Shown: one piece after another, positions 1 through 7,917 of the stretch
How the letters are laid out: the number at the start of each line of letters is the position of its first letter
Position numbering within the stretch: the first letter of the stretch is position 1
Assembly (NCBI RefSeq): GCF_000466405.1
Contig: NZ_KE952953.1
Coordinates: forward strand, 1 to 58,455
Direction of reading: 5' to 3'
Source: Atopobium sp. oral taxon 810 str. F0209
GTDB taxonomy: Bacteria > Actinomycetota > Coriobacteriia > Coriobacteriales > Atopobiaceae
Length of the DNA stretch: 58,455 nucleotides
Notes under the pieces: model-generated
The model's database searches: none
What the model saw: only the letters and a program-made list of their open reading frames with translations
What the model was told of the DNA's origin: nothing
Position numbers and translations under genes: made by a program

Positions 1-22
1 AAGTACGCCATGCTCGGCGCAC

Positions 23-60
23 CAAAAAAGAACCCCGCAGCTCTTTGAACTGCGGGGTTC
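23..60 (-). terminator. Rho-independent terminator of the rplK-rplA transcript
   Basis: A perfect 10-bp stem (GAACCCCGCA at 30-39 pairing with 51-60) is followed on the minus strand by a run of six U (plus-strand A at 24-29). It lies about 27 bp beyond the rplA stop codon, as expected for the end of this operon. Confidence 0.9.
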
Positions 61-87
61 TAAAGGTCGCAAATACGAAGCCGAGAC

Positions 88-795
88 TTAGGCCTCGAGG
101 AAATCGCGCGTGATAGAAGAGTCAATCTTGACGCCAGGGCCCATGGTGGAAGAAACCACAACGGACTTGACATAACGACCCTTTGCAGAAGAGGGCTTCA
201 CGCGCAGGAGCTCGGTGAGAAGAGCACCATAATTCTCTGCAAGCTTGGAAGCATCAAAGGAAACTTTACCCATAGCAACGTGGCAGATGCCATAACGGTC
301 TGCACGATACTCAACACGACCAGCCTTGAGCTCGCCCACCATCTTTGCAACGTCCATAGTAACGGTGCCAAGCTTGGGGTTGGGCATCAGGCCACGGGGG
401 CCAAGGATACGACCGAGACGGCCAACCTTACCCATCATGTTGGGGGTAGCGATAACAGCATCAAAATCGATGTTGCCCTTTTGAACCTCAGCAACAAGGT
501 CATCAGCACCGACGATATCAGCGCCGGCCTCCTGAGCCTCACGGGCTTTCTCGCCCTCAGCAAAAACAGCAACGCGAACGGTCTTACCAGTGCCGTGAGG
601 AAGACTGATGGAGCCACGAACGTTCTGGTCGGCCTTACGGGTGTCAACGCCCAGACGGATTGCAACGTCAACAGTCTCATCAAACTTTGCGACAGAAAGC
701 TCTTTCACAAGCTCCATCGCCTGCATGGGGGTATACAACTTGCTCTGATCGAGCTTTGCTGCGGCCTCGTTGTACTTCTTTCCGTGCTTTGCCAT
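88..795 (-). CDS. rplA: 50S ribosomal protein L1
   Basis: L1 of the large ribosomal subunit forms the L1 stalk at the E site and is often a translational autoregulator of the L11-L1 mRNA. The 235-residue product has the usual family length. It shows the L1 N-terminal pattern ([10 protein letters not shown]), the segment [20 protein letters not shown] near residues 121-140 typical of bacterial L1, and the C-terminal [11 protein letters not shown]. An AGGAGG site lies 5 bp before the ATG. It is last in the minus-strand order secE-nusG-rplK-rplA and ends just before a strong terminator. Confidence 0.98.
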   Translation of the reverse strand: MAKHGKKYNEAAAKLDQSKLYTPMQAMELVKELSVAKFDETVDVAIRLGVDTRKADQNVRGSISLPHGTGKTVRVAVFAEGEKAREAQEAGADIVGADDLVAEVQKGNIDFDAVIATPNMMGKVGRLGRILGPRGLMPNPKLGTVTMDVAKMVGELKAGRVEYRADRYGICHVAMGKVSFDASKLAENYGALLTELLRVKPSSAKGRYVKSVVVSSTMGPGVKIDSSITRDFLEA

Positions 796-893
796 TGTTC
801 CTCCTTGTGGTCAACGGGCGGCGTGCCCTCCCACATCTACACTCGCTTTGCGGCGAATCCGCATGCGAGAAAACTACAAACTAACAAACAGAA

Positions 894-1322
894 CTACTCA
901 GCGATAGTGACACCCATGGAACGAGCGGTACCAGCGACAATCTTCTTTGCCGCCTCAATGTCATTTGCATTGAGGTCGGGCATCTTGATCTCAGCGATCT
1001 TGGTGACCTGCTCATCGGTGAGCTGACCAACCTTGTCGCGCTGAGGCACAGCCGATGCACTCTTGAGACCAAGCTCCTTCTTGATGAGGAAGGCTGCGGG
1101 AGGAGTCTTGAGAACAAACTCAAAGGTGCGATCCTCATAAACAGTGATCTCAACGGGGACAACGTCGCCCATCTTGTCCTTGGTCTGTGCATTAAATGCC
1201 TGGCAGAACTGCATAATGTTGACCTGAGCAGCACCCAGAGCAGGGCCTACGGGAGGTGCAGGGTTTGCCTGACCAGCAGGAATCTGGAGCTTAATAAAGT
1301 GTGTAACCTTCTTCTTGGGCAT
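894..1322 (-). CDS. rplK: 50S ribosomal protein L11
   Basis: L11 binds the GTPase-associated region of 23S rRNA and is needed for translation-factor and RelA responses. The product is 142 residues, full length. It starts [30 protein letters not shown], with the proline-rich linker and the C-terminal rRNA-binding domain ending [10 protein letters not shown]. An AGGAGG stands 6 bp before the ATG. It sits between nusG and rplA in the conserved order. The roughly 95-bp nusG-rplK and rplK-rplA gaps could hold the L1 autoregulatory site, but no definite L1-binding motif was identified. Confidence 0.98.
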   Translation of the reverse strand: MPKKKVTHFIKLQIPAGQANPAPPVGPALGAAQVNIMQFCQAFNAQTKDKMGDVVPVEITVYEDRTFEFVLKTPPAAFLIKKELGLKSASAVPQRDKVGQLTDEQVTKIAEIKMPDLNANDIEAAKKIVAGTARSMGVTIAE

Positions 1323-1417
1323 TGGATGCCTCCTGTATAAGTCTCGAACTTGCTATCTGCAAACGGGTACCGAGAAGCAATCCTCACCGATGTCGGACCC
1401 GCATTGAAGCCAAACTA

Positions 1418-1966
1418 CTAATTAATCGAAGCAACCTGATCCATGGTGAGCTCGACGGGTGTCTCGCGACCAAAGATAGTAAGCATTACCTTGATCTTGC
1501 CAGACTCAGGCATAATCTCAGAAACTGTACCGTCAAAATCAGCCAAAGGACCAGAGACAACGTGGATGGATTGACCCACCTCAATGTCGGTGGTCGTAAT
1601 CTTGGCGGGAGCAGAAGAATCGCTGCGAGGATTGACGCGGCGCATAATCTTGTCGTACTCGCTACGGCGCAAGGGTGTAGGCTTGCCGCCAATGCCAGCA
1701 AAACCCGTTACGCCAGGAGTATTGCGGACAACAGCCCACGTGTTGTCATCAATCTCCATACGCACAAGGACATAGCCAGGAAAGACCTTCTCGTCCTTGG
1801 TGATACGCTCGCCACCTTCCTTAAGCTTGGTAACCTCCTCCATAGGAATCTGGATATCAACAATCTGATCCCTCATGTTGTAGGTATCGATACGATGCTC
1901 AAGGTCAGTTTTGACTTTGTTTTCGTAGCCTGAATAGGTGTGAACGACATACCAACGCTTTGCCAT
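1418..1966 (-). CDS. nusG: Transcription termination/antitermination protein NusG
   Basis: NusG binds RNA polymerase, modulates pausing and links transcription to Rho or the ribosome. The 182-residue product carries the NGN domain from the start (RWYVVHTYSGYENKVK; later FPGYVLVRM and VRNTPGVTGF) and the C-terminal KOW domain (GPLADFDGTV, near residues 139-148). GAGGGGG precedes the ATG by 5 bp, and the gene starts 2 bp after the secE stop, so the two are likely translationally coupled. Confidence 0.97.
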   Translation of the reverse strand: MAKRWYVVHTYSGYENKVKTDLEHRIDTYNMRDQIVDIQIPMEEVTKLKEGGERITKDEKVFPGYVLVRMEIDDNTWAVVRNTPGVTGFAGIGGKPTPLRRSEYDKIMRRVNPRSDSSAPAKITTTDIEVGQSIHVVSGPLADFDGTVSEIMPESGKIKVMLTIFGRETPVELTMDQVASIN

Positions 1967-1968
1967 GA

Positions 1969-2337
1969 CTACCCCCTCAGACCTGTAAAGCCAACCAATA
2001 TGGAGACAAAGCCCATATCAACAAGCCAGACGCAAATACCAAAGATAACTAATGCAACGATAACGCCGAGAGACCAATTGCGCAGCTCGTCCTTAGAAGG
2101 CCAAGTAACACGATGCATCTCAGACTTGACATCGGCAAAGTAGTTGCGAATACGACCAAAGAAACCGGTCTTTTTCGCTTTGGCGGGTTTTGCAGCCTTG
2201 GAAGACGAAGACTTGGCAAGATGCTGCTTTGCCTTGGGCTCCTCGGTGCTTGCCGCAGCCTGAGCCTCGGCAACCCTCTCACGCTCTGCGGCGCGGGCTT
2301 TACGGGCGCTTCTCTTGTTACGATCTTTGTTCGACAT
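1969..2337 (-). CDS. secE: Preprotein translocase subunit SecE
   Basis: SecE stabilises SecY in the SecYEG channel. The 122-residue product has an Ala/Lys/Arg-rich, probably disordered N-terminal half (about 1-60). The conserved SecE core follows (FADVKSEMHRVTWPSKDEL), then a single membrane helix (GVIVALVIFGICVWLVDMGF). This is the usual one-helix form with a long charged N-terminal extension, common in actinobacteria. GGAAGAGG precedes the ATG. It lies downstream of tRNA-Trp and immediately upstream of nusG. Confidence 0.96.
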   Translation of the reverse strand: MSNKDRNKRSARKARAAERERVAEAQAAASTEEPKAKQHLAKSSSSKAAKPAKAKKTGFFGRIRNYFADVKSEMHRVTWPSKDELRNWSLGVIVALVIFGICVWLVDMGFVSILVGFTGLRG

Positions 2338-2389
2338 TCGCGAACCTCTTCCGGGCTCTCATGGGTAAAACTTCGTCTTTATCATGCAA

Positions 2390-2420
2390 ACCGGCTAGCA
2401 CCCAAGGGGTGATAGCCGGT
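2390..2420 (-). other. Stable hairpin between tRNA-Trp and secE
   Basis: A near-perfect stem (ACCGGCTA with TAGCCGGT, inner CACCC with GGGTG, tiny loop) lies between the 3' end of tRNA-Trp and the secE start. Only a short U stretch follows on the minus strand, so it is more likely a processing or partial-termination element than a full terminator. Confidence 0.5.
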
Positions 2421-2428
2421 GGTGTTTC

Positions 2429-2504
2429 TGGCAGGCCAGGAAGGACTCGAACCCTCGACATACGGTTTTGGAGACCGTCGCTCTACCAACTGAACTACTG
2501 GCCT
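2429..2504 (-). tRNA. tRNA-Trp (anticodon CCA)
   Basis: A cloverleaf can be folded on the minus strand: acceptor AGGCCAG/CTGGCCT, D-arm AGTTCAGTTGGTAGAGC, anticodon loop CTCCAAA and T-arm GGGTTCGAGTCC. Discriminator G is followed by an encoded CCA (2431-2429). The position between rpmG and secE is the classical place for tRNA-Trp. Confidence 0.97.
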
Positions 2505-2519
2505 ATGTATGACCCTATT

Positions 2520-2669
2520 TTAGCGGGTCTCCCTGTGAAGGGTATGCTTGTGGCACCACGGGCAATACTTCTTCATCTCAAGACGATCAGGGTTGTTCGA
2601 CTTGTTCTTCTTGGTGGTGTAGTTGCGACGCTTGCACTCGGTGCAGGCGAGAGTAACCAGTGTACGCAT
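2520..2669 (-). CDS. rpmG: 50S ribosomal protein L33
   Basis: This 49-residue L33 starts at the ATG at 2669 ([20 protein letters not shown]), chosen because AGGAGG lies 4 bp upstream. Longer upstream starts have no such site. Two CxxC knuckles (CTEC near residue 9, CPWC near residue 37) mark the zinc-binding C+ form. It is the first gene of the rpmG-tRNA-Trp-secE-nusG-rplK-rplA order and has a good promoter upstream. Confidence 0.96.
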   Translation of the reverse strand: MRTLVTLACTECKRRNYTTKKNKSNNPDRLEMKKYCPWCHKHTLHRETR

Positions 2670-2722
2670 AACTCCTCCTATTACAAAGCCACAAACGTGA
2701 CTCGTTAGTGACGCGGTTGAAA

Positions 2723-2752
2723 ACATTAGCAGCTTATGCAGCATTTTGTCAA
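2723..2752 (-). promoter_or_regulatory. Sigma-70-type promoter for rpmG and downstream genes
   Basis: On the minus strand a consensus -35 TTGACA (plus 2747-2752) is followed after 18 bp by TAATGT (plus 2723-2728). It lies about 50 bp upstream of the rpmG start codon. Assignment rests on sequence match only. Confidence 0.6.
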
Positions 2753-2869
2753 GAAATGATTACTCTGCTTGCATACATCACAGAATTATCAAAGCTTGGA
2801 AGTGTCCAAATGCCCTTGTAGGGGGCCACATGAGGTTTAAGCCGAACTCTTACACGGGAAATTTTGGGC

Positions 2870-2948
2870 CCTAGATAGATCTGCTTTCCTACAGATAGAT
2901 CCGCTTCCCTAAGATCTGCTTCCTACGGATAGATCTGCTTTCCCACTC
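2870..2948. repeat. Short degenerate tandem repeat downstream of tuf
   Basis: About four units of a 16-20 bp sequence, consensus near AGATAGATCTGCTTTCC, run head to tail between rpmG and the tuf terminator. The rest of 2753-2869 holds nothing else I can recognise. Confidence 0.75.
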
Positions 2949-2954
2949 TGGCAC

Positions 2955-2988
2955 AAAAAAACCCGGCACCACTGGGATGCCGGGTTGC
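2955..2988 (-). terminator. Rho-independent terminator of tuf
   Basis: The 9-bp stem AACCCGGCA (2962-2970) pairs with 2980-2988. Minus-strand U follow (plus A run 2956-2963). It is 18 bp past the tuf stop codon. Confidence 0.88.
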
Positions 2989-3005
2989 GACTATCTACAA
3001 AAGTA

Positions 3006-4220
3006 CTAGTCGATGATGGTGGAAACACGACCGTCGCCGACGGTGTGGCCGCCCTCGCGGATAGCGAACTTGAGGCCAGGCTCCATAGCGATGGGGTGAA
3101 TCAGGTCAGCCTTGATGGTGACGTGGTCGCCAGGCATAGCCATCTCAACCTTGGTGCCGTTGGCGTCGGTGAGCTCCTGGATGTCGCCCGTGACGTCGGT
3201 GGTACGGAAGTAGAACTGAGGACGGTAGCCAGAGAAGAACGGCGTGTGACGGCCACCCTCGTCCTTGGTCAGAACGTAGATCTCACCGGTGAATGCGTGG
3301 TGAGGAGTAACGCTGCCGGGCTTGCAGAGGACCTGACCGCGCTCGATGTCCTCGCGCTTGACACCACGGAGCAGGATACCGACGTTGTCGCCAGCCTCGC
3401 AGAAGTCCATGGTCTTGCGGAACATCTCGATGCCAGTAGCAACAGACTTCTGGGTCTCCTTGATACCAACGATCTCAACAGGCTCGTTGAGCTTGAGCTC
3501 GCCGCGCTCGACACGACCGGTAGCAACGGTACCACGGCCGGAAATGGTCATGACGTCCTCAATAGCCATCAGGAAGGGCTTCTCGTTGTCACGAGCAGGC
3601 GTGGGGATGTAGGAATCGACTGCATCCATGAGCTCCCAGATGCACTTGTACTCAGGAGCATCGGGATCGGTGCTGGTGGACTCAAGAGCCTTGAGAGCAG
3701 AACCACGGACGATGGGCAGATCGTCTCCGGGGAAGTCATACTCGGAGAGGAGGTCACGTGTCTCCATCTCAACGAGCTCGATGAGCTCGTCGTCGTCAAC
3801 CATGTCGCACTTGTTCAGGAAGACGATGATGTAAGGAACGCCGACCTGACGGGCGAGCAGGATGTGCTCACGAGTCTGAGCCATGGGGCCGTCGGTTGCT
3901 GCGATGACGAGGATTGCACCGTCCATCTGAGCAGCACCAGAAATCATGTTCTTGATGTAGTCAGCGTGGCCAGGGCAGTCAACGTGGGCATAGTGACGGC
4001 TCTCGGTCTGGTACTCAACGTGAGCAACAGAAATGGTGATACCACGCTCGCGCTCCTCGGGAGCCTTGTCGATCTGATCGAAGGCCTCAAACTTAGCCCA
4101 GCCCTTGAGGGAGAGGACCTTGGTGATGGCGGCCGTGGTGGTCGTCTTACCGTGGTCAACGTGACCGATGGTGCCGATGTTTACGTGTGGCTTACTACGA
4201 TCGAACTTCTCCTTGGCCAT
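3006..4220 (-). CDS. tuf: Elongation factor Tu
   Basis: EF-Tu is the GTPase that brings aminoacyl-tRNA to the ribosome. The product from the ATG at 4220 is 404 residues, a full three-domain protein: G1 GHVDHGKT near residues 19-26, switch I ERGITI, G3 DCPGH, G4 NKCD, and C-terminal [10 protein letters not shown]. Two in-frame ATGs occur (4226 and 4220). The second is chosen because GGAGG abuts the first ATG but is 6 bp from the second. tRNA-Met, -Thr and -Tyr lie upstream on the same strand and a terminator follows, giving a tRNA-tuf unit. Confidence 0.98.
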   Translation of the reverse strand: MAKEKFDRSKPHVNIGTIGHVDHGKTTTTAAITKVLSLKGWAKFEAFDQIDKAPEERERGITISVAHVEYQTESRHYAHVDCPGHADYIKNMISGAAQMDGAILVIAATDGPMAQTREHILLARQVGVPYIIVFLNKCDMVDDDELIELVEMETRDLLSEYDFPGDDLPIVRGSALKALESTSTDPDAPEYKCIWELMDAVDSYIPTPARDNEKPFLMAIEDVMTISGRGTVATGRVERGELKLNEPVEIVGIKETQKSVATGIEMFRKTMDFCEAGDNVGILLRGVKREDIERGQVLCKPGSVTPHHAFTGEIYVLTKDEGGRHTPFFSGYRPQFYFRTTDVTGDIQELTDANGTKVEMAMPGDHVTIKADLIHPIAMEPGLKFAIREGGHTVGDGRVSTIID

Positions 4221-4312
4221 TGCCATCCTCCTTCGGGAAACAGCCTTTTGGCCGCCCTTCTAAAACCTGACCTGCTTATGTCATGCGGCGGAAGAAACCA
4301 CCGCTTGAACTC

Positions 4313-4389
4313 TGGTACCGGTGACTGGATTCGAACCAGTGACATCGCGGGTATGAGCCGCGTGCTCTAACCAGCTGAGCTACACCGGC
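4313..4389 (-). tRNA. tRNA-Met (anticodon CAT, elongator type)
   Basis: On the minus strand: acceptor GCCGGTG/CACCGGT, D-arm AGCTCAGCTGGTTAGAGC, anticodon loop CTCATAC, T-arm TGGTTCGAATCC, discriminator A and an encoded CCA. It lacks the mismatched first pair and the GGG/CCC anticodon stem of an initiator. A CAT tRNA could instead be tRNA-Ile2 (lysidine), which sequence reading alone does not settle. Confidence 0.93.
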
Positions 4390-4426
4390 ATTTCGACGAA
4401 ACCGCCGTCATGCTTGAAAACAGAAA

Positions 4427-4502
4427 TGGAGCCCGCGACCGGATTTGAACCGGTGACCTCTTCGTTACCAACGAAGTGCTCTACCGACTGAGCTACACGG
4501 GC
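4427..4502 (-). tRNA. tRNA-Thr (anticodon GGT)
   Basis: Minus-strand cloverleaf with acceptor GCCCGTG/CGCGGGC, anticodon loop TTGGTAA, T-arm GGTTCAAATCC, discriminator T and encoded CCA. It sits 4 bp downstream of tRNA-Tyr and upstream of tRNA-Met, in one cluster before tuf. Confidence 0.96.
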
Positions 4503-4505
4503 ACA

Positions 4506-4589
4506 TGGTGGGGATGTCTGGACTCGAACCAGAGAACCCATAGGGAGCGGATTTACAGTCCGCCGCAGTTGCCGCTGTGCCACATCCCC
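4506..4589 (-). tRNA. tRNA-Tyr (anticodon GTA)
   Basis: Minus-strand class II tRNA of 84 nt with a long variable arm. Acceptor GGGGATG/CATCCCC, anticodon loop CTGTAAA, discriminator A and encoded CCA. It is first of the Tyr-Thr-Met-tuf order. Confidence 0.96.
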
Positions 4590-4648
4590 ATTCCGTTTTC
4601 AATTGCTTCCGTGCTCGCACGAATGCATTAATCACGTTAGCGGAAGAA

Positions 4649-4677
4649 ATACTACGGTTCAATGCTTTTCTTGTCAA
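4649..4677 (-). promoter_or_regulatory. Sigma-70-type promoter of the tRNA-Tyr-Thr-Met-tuf unit
   Basis: On the minus strand TTGACA (plus 4672-4677) and TAGTAT (plus 4649-4654) are separated by exactly 17 bp, about 60 bp upstream of tRNA-Tyr. Confidence 0.75.
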
Positions 4678-4679
4678 AC

Positions 4680-5034
4680 AAAAAATATCCATTCCACGGT
4701 ACCGGGCGTTTCCATATGGGGCGATTGGAGTCAGGCTGGGGTTGCATTACGGATATATTAATAGAGGTAAGATTGCCTTTAAGCTGCAGTTTTATCTTCC
4801 AAAGCATTAGGCTTCTAGGTGCCGGTCCCCTATCTGGGTATTGAGATACTTCTTTCACAAGCAGTTCACAAAGCTTCTTTCTGCAGGCGCCCGCAATAAC
4901 ATCGAGGTCCCAAGCCCCCTGCGGCAGATGCAAAACGCCTCCAGCCCTCGTAAACGCTTCACACGCGTCACTGGATCCTCGTAGAGGATGGCAAAAGTAC
5001 CCCAAAGCCCTGCTCAATTTTTTACTGCGGGTGC
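4680..5034. other. Gene-poor intergenic stretch
   Basis: No gene is supported here. A minus-strand open frame of 121 codons covers 4652-5017 but has no good ribosome-binding site and overlaps the tRNA promoter, and I do not recognise its product. It may be a decayed gene. Confidence 0.4.
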
Positions 5035-5430
5035 TTTATGAACCCTCTGCAAGCAAAAAGGTGTTTCTTGAACCCGTTGTCTTCCATTTAATACAGGCGG
5101 TTCAAAACCGTACCAAATGGCTCGAGAAATCCCAGATAAAAATTTCTGCAAGGGCGCATTGTGAACCCGATATGGGCTAAAAAGTGCTTCTTGAACCCGT
5201 TGTAGCCATTTTTCCACAGAGGGTTCAAGACCGTACCAAGTGCACAAGAAAAGGGCAGGTAAAAATTGGCACAAGGATGCTTATTGAACCCGATGTGAGT
5301 AAAAGGGCGCATATTGAACCCGATGTGGGAAAAGGTGTGGGCGAAAGGGTGCATTGTGAACCGCCTGTGGGGGAGCGCGGGTAAAAGGATGCACGCAGAA
5401 GGATACATTGGAAACCGCCTGCAGCTAAAG
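5035..5430. repeat. Cluster of GAACCC/GAACCG-containing repeats, left of the GalNAc cluster
   Basis: At least nine copies of a degenerate 25-35 bp unit, consensus near GGGTGCATATTGAACCCGAT, occur here. The GAACCC/GAACCG core recurs in direct or inverted order with no spacer regularity. A 47-bp stretch (5069-5115) reappears inverted at 15064-15110 with two mismatches. No gene is supported in this stretch. Confidence 0.85.
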
Positions 5431-5489
5431 GCTGCTATCGTTCACAGCATGAAAAAAGGCCAGAGCCGAAACCCTGACCTTGTGTTTTC

Positions 5490-5564
5490 TGGAGCCAGCA
5501 GAGGGAGTCGAACCCCCAACCCACGGTTTACAAAACCGTTGCTCTGCCATTGAGCCATGCTGGC
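5490..5564 (-). tRNA. tRNA-Thr (anticodon TGT)
   Basis: Minus-strand cloverleaf with acceptor GCCAGCA/TGCTGGC, D-arm TGGCTCAATGGCAGAGCA, anticodon loop TTTGTAA, T-arm GGGGTTCGACTCCC, discriminator T and encoded CCA. It stands at the left edge of the accessory sugar cluster, a typical position for island boundaries. Confidence 0.95.
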
Positions 5565-5639
5565 TTGCGTCGCACATTATGCCATAAGCCGCCCCAGTGC
5601 GTTGCTCGATATAACGAAGAGTCCATATTCCAAGAAAAA

Positions 5640-6572
5640 CTACGCAAGACATTCAATCTGAGTTTGCTTTGCCAGCTCCATAGCCACGGCAAGCTCAAAA
5701 TGCCCCGTCTCGGGCGTAAGGCAGTTCGCCGTAGCGCAGGCCATCGCAAATCGCAGCTGTTCGGATGGCACGTCCCCCCGTGCAATAGCAACATCAAACG
5801 CACCAATCATCGTATCACCAGAACCCACCGGGTTTACTAGCTCGATAGCAGGCGGAGTACCCTTAAACACGCCCTCATCAGAACACATCACTGCTCCGCG
5901 AGAACCCAACGACACTACAACCTCTTCTATTCCTCGTGCATGTAACTCGCGCGCAGCTGCAACCACCTCGTCAAGCGAGCAGGGCTTGTGACCCAAAATA
6001 GCTGCAATTTCATCGGTGTTTGGTTTAATCAAGAAGGGCTTCCCTTCAATACCGCGCACCAAATAGTTCCCTGAGGTATCCAAAACCGCGCGCGCACCCA
6101 TTTTGCGCACAATACGCACTAGTACGGCATACACGTCATCCGCAACCCCAGCGGGAGCTGAACCCGAAAATGATATGACATTGCATTTTGCAGCAATTTC
6201 GCGAAGTTTCTCTTTTAAGCGTTCAAGCTCAGCAACATTTATAGAACGCCCAGGCTCGAGAAACTCGGTTGAACGCTTATTAGGCTCAAGAATATTAATA
6301 CAGCAACGAGTCTCTGCCTCAACACGAACGAAGTCTTCTTCTACCCCATCTGCCGCAAGCAACTCACAAAGCAAGCGTCCGTTGTTACCCCCTACAAACC
6401 CTGTCGCAATAACTTTTTCGCCACATGTATGCACGGAGTGCGCAGCATTAAGCCCCTTTCCACCTGCAGTATCAATACACGTCGCAACACGCTGCACCTC
6501 TCCCACGCTTATAGGCGCCTCGAGGGTATACGCCTTATCAATTGAAGTATTAAGTGTGACCGCTGCGATCAT
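5640..6572 (-). CDS. PfkB-family phosphosugar kinase (tagatose-6-phosphate / fructose-1-phosphate type)
   Basis: Cytoplasmic ATP-dependent kinase of the LacC/FruK branch of PfkB. The product is 310 residues, usual length. It shows the sugar-binding GGKG (residues 37-40), the KPNTDE segment near 183-188 and the anion-hole/catalytic GSGD (250-253, Asp253 the likely base). The start at 6572 is chosen because AAGGAG lies 9 bp upstream; the 15-residue longer frame lacks a site. It is divergent from the PTS genes. Given the AgaS, NagA and aldolase neighbours, phosphorylation of tagatose-6-P to tagatose-1,6-bisP is the likely role. 1-phosphofructokinase is the alternative. Confidence 0.88.
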   Translation of the reverse strand: MIAAVTLNTSIDKAYTLEAPISVGEVQRVATCIDTAGGKGLNAAHSVHTCGEKVIATGFVGGNNGRLLCELLAADGVEEDFVRVEAETRCCINILEPNKRSTEFLEPGRSINVAELERLKEKLREIAAKCNVISFSGSAPAGVADDVYAVLVRIVRKMGARAVLDTSGNYLVRGIEGKPFLIKPNTDEIAAILGHKPCSLDEVVAAARELHARGIEEVVVSLGSRGAVMCSDEGVFKGTPPAIELVNPVGSGDTMIGAFDVAIARGDVPSEQLRFAMACATANCLTPETGHFELAVAMELAKQTQIECLA

Positions 6573-6855
6573 TACAAGCTTCTCCTTACCGCATTGTGTC
6601 CATACACACTGCGCCATACGTGATGTCTATTGGCACCGCATGCATACAGCGTCCATACACATCGCGTACACACACAATCTCGCGCGTATATCACAAAACC
6701 TTATTTCCCATGGCGAACATTTTTTGAGATTTGATACCACCTGGGCTGCCATTAAGTACCAAAATTGCAAGCAATCTTCCAATAATGCCGATAAAACCTA
6801 CACCGCTAATAAAAGACGATGTACATTATTCTCGTTAAACACATCATCTTGCAAT

Positions 6856-7017
6856 GTGGTAGCTATAAAAAATACCAGTTTACCTGCATATTTACCGCGA
6901 ACGGTCAAACATGACCGCTCACAGTAATGAGCTGGTTCTTTTTTTCAAAACCCAGATTGAAGTGAGAGTCCACTGGTTCTATTTTTGTTGCAGTGGAAAT
7001 GTGGTACCTACCAGTTT
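6856..7017. promoter_or_regulatory. Candidate operators in the kinase/PTS divergent region
   Basis: Two dyads share the arms GTGGTA and TACCAGTTT, with an 11-bp spacer at 6856-6881 and a 2-bp spacer at 7001-7017. The tighter one contains TGGTACCTACCA, which resembles GntR/HutC (NagR/DasR-type) sites. Two CTGGTTCT half-sites (near 6931 and 6973) lie between. The rest of 6573-7124 holds no gene. Confidence 0.55.
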
Positions 7018-7124
7018 TCACAGGTTTTTCTACATAACTGCCATATTACGGGCACAGATACTGTATCTGCTCTCCCCAGTTTGCACATAAGACGATGGCA
7101 TAGGAACAAATGAAAGGTGACGTA

Positions 7125-7565
7125 ATGGTCGGTTGCATCCTTACTGGACACGGCGAGTTCGCGAGTGGTCTTGGTAGCGCAGTTGAAATGGTTGCTGGCC
7201 CCCAGGACAACCTAACGGTTGTAACTTTCCGTGAATCTGAGGCAGGCGACTACACAGCTCGTATCGCTAGCACTATTAAAGATTCCGTCACAAATTATGG
7301 CAACACGGTAGTTTTTTGTGATCTCATGGGTGGCACGCCTTTCAACCAAGCAATGCTTGTCTCTCAAGAAGTCCCCGGCGTAGATGTAGTTACCGGCACA
7401 AATCTACCCATGCTGCTTGAGTGCCTTACATCCATTAGTAATGAAACCACAGCACCAGAGCTCGCTGCCCTCGCACTTGAGGTCGGTCAAGAAGGCATTG
7501 CAAATCCTGTACTTGGTGTTGGTGCTGCTGATGATACGTACGACACAGAAGAGGACGGCATCTAA
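7125..7565 (+). CDS. PTS mannose-family EIIA component
   Basis: Cytoplasmic EIIA of the mannose/fructose/sorbose PTS class, which accepts phosphate from HPr-P and passes it to EIIB. The 146-residue product has the phosphorylated His9 in ILTGHGEFASG and the typical CDLMGGTPFNQA segment. The ATG at 7125 is preferred (AAGGTG 5-6 bp upstream, family-like start MVGCILTGHG); an ATG at 7110 would add five residues. It is first in the order EIIA-YajC-EIIB-EIID remnant, and its stop overlaps the next start (TAATG). Confidence 0.93.
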   Translation: MVGCILTGHGEFASGLGSAVEMVAGPQDNLTVVTFRESEAGDYTARIASTIKDSVTNYGNTVVFCDLMGGTPFNQAMLVSQEVPGVDVVTGTNLPMLLECLTSISNETTAPELAALALEVGQEGIANPVLGVGAADDTYDTEEDGI

Positions 7566-7858
7566 TGACTAGCAGCTTCTGGCAGCAGGTTCTTTCTTCA
7601 TCCGTCGCTCTTCTTATCCTCTTTGCCATTATTACGCTGGTCTATGCCCTTGTGAGCTACAGCAAAGGTCGCAAGCAACGCAATTACTACAAAGAGCTTC
7701 ACAGCAAACTCAAAGTGGGCCAGCAGGTTGTTTTTGCTGGTGGCTTGATTGGTGTTGTAACACGCGTAGGTAATGAAACCTGTGACATTCGTCTTAAGTC
7801 CAATGCAGAGGTCGAAGTTTCTCGCTTTTCTATTCAGCAGATTGACGGAGTGAAATAA
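7565..7858 (+). CDS. YajC-like membrane protein in a PTS operon
   Basis: The 97-residue product has one N-terminal membrane helix (about residues 8-28), a basic stretch (SKGRKQRNYY) and a small soluble domain. The domain pattern LKVGQQVVFAGGLIGVV then a conserved hydrophobic C-terminal strand set is that of YajC (SecDF accessory). Its start overlaps the EIIA stop. Small yajC-family genes are known inside some Gram-positive glycosaminoglycan/aminosugar PTS operons, so this is probably an operon-specific paralogue and not the housekeeping yajC. Its role there is unknown. Confidence 0.8.
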   Translation: MTSSFWQQVLSSSVALLILFAIITLVYALVSYSKGRKQRNYYKELHSKLKVGQQVVFAGGLIGVVTRVGNETCDIRLKSNAEVEVSRFSIQQIDGVK

Positions 7859-7917
7859 CTCCGCGTGGTCACACAGCTCATCAAAAGTCTGCAGTAGCAG
7901 ACGGAAAGGGGCGCATA

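Noticed and set aside
2985-4370. 461-codon plus-strand frame opposite tuf
   Set aside because: Antisense shadow of the strongly biased tuf gene; product has no domain and no ribosome-binding site.
4652-5017. 121-codon minus-strand frame after the tRNA promoter
   Set aside because: Overlaps a strong tRNA promoter, has no ribosome-binding site and no recognisable domain.
5035-5430. CRISPR array
   Set aside because: Units are degenerate, occur in both orientations and lack uniform spacers; no cas genes are present.
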